A stretch of 64,000 bases of DNA from Owenia fusiformis. Its lineage: Eukaryota > Annelida > Polychaeta > Sabellida > Oweniidae. The notes beneath the pieces were generated by a model. The model was not told the origin of the DNA. It searched no databases and saw only the letters and a list, made by a program, of their open reading frames with translations. How positions within the stretch are numbered: position 1 is the stretch's first letter; each line of letters opens with the position of its first letter. The stretch covers positions 25,778,822-25,842,821 of the forward strand of contig CAIIXF020000008.1 in the NCBI GenBank assembly GCA_903813345.2, in the 5' to 3' direction. The translations under genes and the position numbers were made by a program. This document shows, piece by piece, positions 58,001-64,000 of the stretch.

Positions 58001-61000
58001 GTCCAAATAAATACTAATCAACTTATTCACTAAATAAATGTAAACTGGGACTTGTCATACTTTTGTGCTTATTAATTCCATGAATATTTTAGATCTGGCA
58101 CTTGTTTGTTACACAATCTACCATCAGTGTGATTGATTAGATTTACAATGAGAAATCTATATGTATTAAGAATGCAGACACCAGTCAAATCATATTAATT
58201 CAGATGTTCTCTAAGTTTTTTTAGGATTGCTGTAAGTGTCACGTAAACTTTAATGATAAATGATCAATAAATGGTTATCAAACCTCAGTTTCCCAACATA
58301 TTTCATATTCATAGTAAAATAACTGATAATGGCATAGTAAATGTATTTAGGAATATTTACAATGGATGTGTTCCAGTACATTGAAATGTTAGGCATTATG
58401 TATGTGTTCCAGTACAATGAAATGTTAGGCAATATGTATGTGTTCCAGTACAATGAAATGTTAGGCAATATGTATGTGTTCCAGTACAATGAAATGTTAG
58501 GCAATATGTATGTGTTCCAGTACAATGAAATGTTAGGCAATATGTATGTGTTCCAGTACAATGAAATGTTAGGCAATATGTATGTGTTCCAGTACAATGA
58601 AATGTTAGGCAATACCTCCCGAGAGAGCTGATAATTTACTAATACACTAATATTAAGTGAGATATGATTGTTGTGAGTATTCTTTATTAGACTTTGATAA
58701 GATAAACAATGTTTCAGCCAATTATTCAGTTCAAATCTTCTATGTTGATTCCAAAGTAAAACAGGCATTCTCAATCACTTTCAATTGAATTGTTGTAATG
58801 TAATTCACACAAACATTCGACTGATGGGCTTTTTAGCCTTAACATGTTTTAAATGTTCATGATTCTTACACTTCATGCCCACAAGGCTTCAGCCTATAAA
58901 ATTTGCCAATATGTCAGCAGCTATTTGAGTTTTGACAACTGATGAACAAATGGACAGATGAATTGATAGCCAAACCAATGGAGAACCAGACATCTATATT
59001 TCTCCCAAACTTCATTTGACTGAATAATAATAGCCTTGTAAATTTTTTAATTTTCATGAAATAAAATCAGAAAAGTTGGACTTTTTAATAGTTTTAGAGA
59101 CATGGAATGTTATGACATGTATGAGCACAGCATATTGTAAACTTATATTGTAAACTTATATTGTAAACCTATATTTCAAGAATGTCTCCCATTGAAATAA
59201 CACATGAGGCAAAAAAGATTTCAAAAATGACTTTGAAGTTCTGTAACTTTGATGTTCACAAAACTATCTAATCCTTCAGCGTGTAAGAGTTTTCTTCTAT
59301 ATGAAAATATTTTTAGTGAAATTTTCACAACAAAAATAATATTTCTTTTCATTTTTAATTGTATATTCGTCTTACATGTGTCAGTGTATTCATGGTATAT
59401 TTAATAATTATTGAATATCTTCATGGAAACAATATAAATATATACACGATTGTAGTTGAACTATGCTTGAGGAGGGAGATAAAATTGCCAAACTTTTTTT
59501 TTAATTTTTAAATGTATTTTACATTAATTATACAAATAATACTTCTTACAATATATGCACATGTGCTAGTGGCTGGGCATTAGCATTATTGCCAAATTTC
59601 TGTGGAGGAGTGCATCAGTATTTACAGAAAGGAAAGTTTGTATTAAAGTCTATTAACATGCAATTTGCAGCCTTTTATGATTTCAAGTAATTTATTGGAA
59701 AAAACCTAGCAGAAATAAAATTGCTCAGGTTTATGAGGTTGAGAATAAGAGGCAGGTTAGAGTTTTCAACTTTCATATTGAAATCATGAAAGAGAGTATT
59801 AACTGACTACAATGGAAATTCATATCATTGTTAACAGCGCATATGTGAAATATAATATAAATATAGATGACAAGTTTAGGCTAAGAAAATATTAGAATAA
59901 ATCTGCAAACATTTGACTTTTCTAATCAAATTGACATTGTACAGTTAAACACAATCCTAATAAATTCTGCCTAATCAAACAATAAAATGACAGTCCTAAG
60001 TTTGATTCCATGAGCAGTGAATTTTTCAATGGCCTCCCACAAAGATTTGGAATATGTGTCACATACATCAGCCTTTTTTCCTAAAATATGAAATGTTGGT
60101 CGATAAGTTCCTGCCTTCATTATCAACAGTTGACTATTTGAAACACGCATTGCCTCTCTATAAAATATGAAAAACTGCATAAATGAAAATTACATGTACT
60201 TATTCAAATCTCCTAAATGACAATCAATAGGCCTAAGGAAAAATAACAAAGACAATAAAAAGAATATTGAACATGTAACTCACTCAAGGGCACCCCTGGC
60301 ATCATAACTTGTCCAAGGTCGTCTTACTCCAGGGGCAGGCATTGTGCGTCTGATGAAGCGCTGATATCTGTCTAGCAAACAAACCTGTTACTCTGGAGAC
60401 CAATCAATTGTTGTGTTAAGCTGTAAAGTAAATTGTAAACTTTTATTGACAGTGTCAAAATGCCAATGTGGAAATTGAATCCTTTGAATTTCCGATTTTA
60501 TTTCAACATAAATATATTTCTACATATTAAAGCTATAAATGGAACATACATTTCCTGAAATATTGATTCAAGTTCAAAAGAGGATCATCAGCTCTTCAAA
60601 TACCAAATAAAAAGGACAAGTCTCCGTTTGGCCAATTGGAGAACTGTCTCCTGGGCTAATAATTTTTATGTAAAATATTGAAATATCACTAAAATTATGA
60701 ATATTCAAAGGAGGACATTTAAATCTACAAGATGTAAAAATATCACAATTGTACGAAGCAGGGGTAACATGCAGAAGGCCAGTTCAATAAAATACAAGTC
60801 TCGATTTTTAGAAAGAAGTTCATCAGTATACTGTGCTAATAATTTTTCTATGAAAAATCTAGAAATATCGCTCAAATTAAATTATGACTTTGCAAAAGAA
60901 GTCATTCAAATCTATATTATGTAAAAAATCAAATTTGTCCAAAAAAGGGGTAACGCTCAATTAGAGTGATGAACTTCGTTCTCCAAACTGAGAATAGTCC

Positions 61001-61078
61001 TTTCTTCATTTCCTTCTTATATTATATTATATTTAATTGTTCATAATGTACTTACATAGGCAGTTTTCTTTCTCTGTC
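52002..61078 (-). CDS. Conserved-looking protein of unknown function, partial at 5' end
   Basis: Exons in order (minus strand): 61078-61056 (23-nt microexon, likely), 60360-60284, 57776-57674, 56803-56589, 54625-54540, 53125-52937, 52099-52002. All internal junctions are GT-AG and phase-consistent, giving about 265 residues to the stop. The protein is soluble, with no membrane or signal segment. It is rich in Arg, Tyr, Pro and Gly, with short motifs such as RRPWTSYDARGALE, SKRQKMFDYYQDLARQLYHRK, GAPWRHVRQCTGNLGQHIAF, TFDNIYSQHARNGFKYWNGE and a Gly-rich tail (RYGGFGSRHNALGLPG) ending RNMLF. I do not recognise a domain. The aromatic and basic short-motif style resembles small axonemal or microtubule-inner proteins, which is only a guess. 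The true start is upstream of the microexon and was not found. Exon 60360 ends with two bases that fit either the 57776 exon or the alternative exon at 60157. Confidence 0.75.
54875..56561. mobile_element. hAT-like long-TIR element with nested ATCCCA-family copy
   Basis: GTTAAAT flanks both sides (54868-54874 and 56562-56568). The ends pair over about 90 bp: left AGGTTTGTATAAAAAACCTC and CACCTACCCACGTACGTGGG; right is the inverse, ending TTTTTTATACAAAGCC. A 7- or 8-bp duplication suits hAT-type insertion. The interior is filled by 55253-56416. The right end lies about 20 bp from the splice donor of exon 56803-56589. Confidence 0.8.
55253..56416. mobile_element. ATCCCA-family element, large copy with internal tandem units
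   Basis: Starts ATCCCATCAAAC and ends GTTCGATGGGAT. It has three to four tandem units of about 165 bp, each with ATAGTATTCACATACCAAAT, AAAATCGCTCCACTACTTTT and TTAAAATGGCGGCCATTTTT. Next come a single distal module and a CGGACGGACGGA microsatellite (56298-56378). It shares the distal module with the inverted copy at 13196. The overlapping open frames on both strands have no recognisable domain. Confidence 0.8.
57179..57325. mobile_element. Foldback element, ~65-bp arms
   Basis: ATAGGATATCCTATGATTTT and GATATCATTTTTATC at the left pair with AATGATATCACGAAAAATCA and TAGGATGTTCT at the right. The loop around GACGAGTGAGCGTAGCGAAT is short. It is an imperfect but long hairpin. Confidence 0.6.
57326..57658. 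mobile_element. MITE with TTATCCCATAGTT ends and an internal perfect hairpin
   Basis: TTATCCCATAGTT (57326-57338) is inverted at 57646-57658. Inside, AGTGATATCTGTGGAATA and TATTCCACAGATATCGCT (57538-57586) form a long stem. The element ends about 15 bp from the donor of exon 57776-57674. Confidence 0.65.
58365..58614. repeat. Minisatellite, 36-bp unit x ~7
   Basis: Unit: TATGTGTTCCAGTACAATGA followed by AATGTTAGGCAATATG, nearly identical copies. Because 36 is divisible by three, both strands stay open (plus 58341-58631, minus 58250-58774). This explains the long frames without implying a gene. It is intronic to the unrecognised gene. Confidence 0.92.
59971..60157 (-). CDS. Candidate alternative last exon of the unrecognised gene
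   Basis: Acceptor TTTTATAG at 60165-60158. The frame continues from exon 60360-60284 (GA plus A) for 61 codons, EEAMRVSNSQLLIMKAG and onward through SLWEAIEKFTAHG to LLFD and TAG. A minus-strand AATAAA lies near 59690. An internal GAT/GTATGT donor at 60066 would not keep frame with the next exon. It could be a true terminal exon or a poison exon. Confidence 0.45.
60611..61003. mobile_element. MITE of the AAAAGGACAAGTCTC family, second copy
   Basis: AAAGGACAAGTCTCCGTTTG at the left and an inverted CCAAACTGAGAATAGTCCTTT at the right. The interior contains two diverged copies of the 44611-44811 body. It lies between the microexon and exon 60360-60284. Confidence 0.7.
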
Positions 61079-61849
61079 CTGAATATGGTAAGAAAGCAAA
61101 GACTATGTGATTAATATATTATAACTCTCTTGAAAGTACTAGGATGTCCCAATGTTTGTGTGAACAATCCAGACTAAGCTCTGTTAGTATTATGTAACAG
61201 CACTCTCTCAGATTGATCTACAAAACCTTGAGATTCTTCTGATCAATCTTAAATCCAAAAGTTTGTCTTCTCATCACATCTCTTCATAAAATGATTTCTT
61301 TATAATACTAAAATGAGTTTCAGATTTACATAAGACTACTTGCTCATGGTACAATGTGTTGTCAAGCATCTTTGCAATCCTTTAAAGTTATTGGCACAAT
61401 AATTTGTAAAGATTTAACAGAGTTACAAAGTAATGGAACATTATGTAAATAGGATCAAATAGGTTTACAATTAGAAACTATTCACAGTTGGTTGTAGGCT
61501 ATATAAAAGCAAGAGTTTTGTAGGTGCATTGAAAATCATAAAACGTAATGACTCTGCAGTAACCTTACACGCCATGAAATATGTTCTTTATTCTAAATGT
61601 CAAAGAAACTCAAAAGTCAAAGCAATGAGAAAGGTTTTTCAAGCTCTAAAGGTGTGATTGTTGTTCACTAGACATTATCGACCCATTGTTGAAACATGGT
61701 TGCTAAGGCCATTCTTATGAATATGGTGTCAGTCTGAATAAAAATATTATTTATGTTTCAAATAAGACTTATTGACTTTACAGTCCAATTACCAATAGAT
61801 CTTTTAAGGTATGAATCGCTCACTTTATTGCTAAATGTCATTGAAGTAT

Positions 61850-63040
61850 ATGGATTTATTTCTATTCAAATTACTTACTTTAATTCTAATGCTTCATTGT
61901 ACTTCAAATTACTTACTTTAATTCTAATGCTTCATTGTACATCAAATTACTTACTTTAATTCTAATGCTTCATTATACTTCAAATTACTTACTTTAATTC
62001 TAATGCTTCATTGTACTTCAAATTACTTACGTTAATTCTAATGCTTCATTGTGCTTCAAATTACTTACTTTAATTTTAATGCTTCATTGTACTTCAAATT
62101 ACTTACTTTAATTCTAATGCTTCATTGTACTTCAAATAATTTACTTTAATTCTAATGCTTCATTGTACTTCAAATTACTTACTTTAATTCTAATGATTCA
62201 TTGTACTTCAAATTACTTATTCTAATTCGAATACTTCACTGCACTTCAAATTACTCACTTTAATTCTAATGCTTCATTGTACTTCAAATTACTTACTTTA
62301 ATTCTAACGCGTCATTGTACTTCAAATTACTTACTTTAATTCTAATGCTTCATTGTACTTCAAATTACTTACTTTAATTCTAACGCGTCATTGTACTTCA
62401 AATTACTTACTTTAATTCTAATGCTTCATTGTACTTCAAATTACTTACTTTAATTCTAATGATTCATTGTACTTCAAATTACTTATTCTAATTCGAATAC
62501 TTCACTGCACTTCAAATTACTCACTTTAATTCTAATGCTTCATTGTACTTCAAATTACTCACTTTAATTCTAATGCTTCATTGTACTTCAAATTACTTAC
62601 TTTAATTCTAACGCGTCATTGTACTTCAAATTGCTTACTTTAATTCTAATGCTTCATTGTACTTCAAATTACTTACGTTAATTCTAATGCTTCATTGTGC
62701 TTCAAATTACTTACTTTAATTTTAATGCTTCATTGTACTTCAAATTACTTACTTTAATTCTAATGCTTCATTGTACTTCAAATAATTTACTTTAATTCTA
62801 ATGCTTCATTGTACTTCAAATTACTTACTTTAATTCTAATGATTCATTGTACTTCAAATTACTTATTCTAATTCGAATACTTCACTGCACTTCAAATTAC
62901 TCACTTTAATTCTAATGCTTCATTGTACTTCAAATTACTTACTTTAATTCTAACGCGTCATTGTACTTCAAATTACTTACTTTAATTCTAATGCTTCATT
63001 GTACTTCAAATTACTCACTTTAATTCGATCTAATGCTTCA
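61850..63040. repeat. Satellite, 38-bp unit x ~31 with higher-order duplication
   Basis: Unit: TTCAAATTACTTACTTTAAT followed by TCTAATGCTTCATTGTAC. Variant markers (ACTTACGTTA near 62025 and 62671; the GAATACTTCACTGCAC pair) recur exactly 646 bp apart, that is 17 units. On the minus strand each unit contains AAAGTAAGT, a consensus donor. Confidence 0.93.
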
Positions 63041-64000
63041 TTGCAACTTATTTCAACATTGATTAAATAAAAAATACATAAAAATTTTACAGTTTTATAC
63101 ATCTTTTTAATGTAACCCAACAAACAACAATTTTCTTTTAGAAAATAGTACATGCATCTTATCTATGTGTTTACCTCAAACTCGTAACACATAATGATTA
63201 TCTGATTATGACTCTTCATTGAAATGAGATATTGCATGACTGTCATCTAACAACATTGACTATTCATGGAGATTGGCAATTGTGTGACTGAATAACAATT
63301 CATTATACATTTATGTCTCTAGAATACTTAATTGTTACTCTTTTGTTTGTGACTTAAGTGACATCTTTTTATCCAGAATAAAGTTTTTAAGTATATAAAG
63401 CAAACATTTCATTCTATGGAGGGCAAACATGTTTAACTAATGATTTTTGTAGGGTATTTTGCCAGCAGCCCATAGTCAATATATCATTGAAATTAACAGG
63501 TATTGCTCAGCATCTTTAAATCATCGCTGGACATTCTCTATAATCACATTTTATTCCAAAGAAAATGTGATGGGTATTGTACATGTATATCTCATTTTCA
63601 CTTTTATTTCAAATGTTTTCTCTAAGCAACATAATGTATGTATACTGTCTTAAGGCAAGATAATTCAATTTTCCTAAATGTTCAATATTTCATGCTTTTC
63701 AATCAAATTTAGTGTTTAAAATGTTGTCATTACTCATTGTGTGTACCTATCATGAGGATATACCAAGGAAATACCTGTCATTAACTTGCCATTTTTAAGA
63801 AAAGGGATGTGTGTCAGAATATATTAGACCCATTACAAGTGGCAACAATGAATTCGCCCAAACAAAAATAAACTTGTAACAAGTGCATGATTACAAAAAA
63901 CTAGACATGACATCCAATACTGTAGATACACTTAATTTGACGCTACTGAATTTGGCGGATTTGCTCAATTTTAAATATTGGCGGCTATTTAATTTGGGCG
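63041..64000. other. Unassigned flank, possibly 5' part of the unrecognised gene
   Basis: No exon can be assigned firmly. On the minus strand 63244-63173 is open for 24 codons between a TTGTTAG acceptor and GAG/GTAAAC, but its phase does not fit the 23-nt microexon directly. The plus-strand frame at 63459-63653 shows no domain. Confidence 0.25.

Noticed and set aside
63003-63062. Exon ending NEALDRIK/GTGAGT at the edge of the 38-bp satellite
   Set aside because: A donor is present but no convincing acceptor or polypyrimidine tract precedes it, and phase with the microexon is not established.

Overview
The window looks like nuclear DNA of a lophotrochozoan animal, most likely a mollusc and plausibly a bivalve. 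This is an inference from four things: AT-rich sequence, many short exons with GT-AG introns, dense small inverted-repeat transposons and minisatellites, and a single-exon neuropeptide-type receptor. No species can be named from the sequence alone.

Four protein-coding genes can be supported. (1) On the minus strand, 20677 down to 3328, is a complete nine-exon gene for the large subunit of TFIIA (GTF2A1, 335 aa). It has the N-terminal helical domain, Q-rich spacer, Taspase-1 site QLDG, acidic stretch and conserved C-terminal beta-barrel. Its ATG exon codes for only seven residues and lies about 120 bp from an ETS-type motif. (2) On the plus strand, 35024-36448, is an intronless coding region for a rhodopsin-like GPCR. 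It is preceded by a probable splice acceptor at 34577, so its promoter is upstream; a CRE/TATA cluster near 24.4 kb is one candidate. (3) On the plus strand, 38214-49745, is a complete 13-exon tyrosyl-DNA phosphodiesterase 1 gene (TDP1, 781 aa) with both HxK catalytic motifs and an unusually long N-terminal region. (4) On the minus strand, about 61078 down to 52002, are at least six phase-consistent exons, plus a probable 23-nt microexon, of a gene I do not recognise. It also has a candidate alternative last exon. TDP1 and this gene are convergent.

Much of the remainder is repeats. There are minisatellites (5.37-5.77, 7.7-9.47, 20.9-22.0, 27.8-29.1, 58.37-58.61 and 61.85-63.04 kb) and a 320-340 bp satellite at 15.0-16.56 kb with inverted relatives at 12.4-13.2 kb. 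There are also at least a dozen inverted-repeat elements with TIRs, several with visible target duplications. A prominent family begins with ATCCCA and ends with TGGGAT, and some copies carry repeated AAATGGCGGCCATTT cores.

The most unusual pattern is that local tandem duplications repeatedly straddle exon-intron junctions. In GTF2A1, one exon end plus splice donor is repeated about eight times, and another acceptor plus exon start is repeated about nineteen times. In TDP1, an exon end plus donor is duplicated with about 210 bp of intron. The result is clusters of decoy splice sites whose use would add in-frame stops. The genes do not form an operon or a pathway, although TFIIA and TDP1 are both housekeeping nuclear functions.
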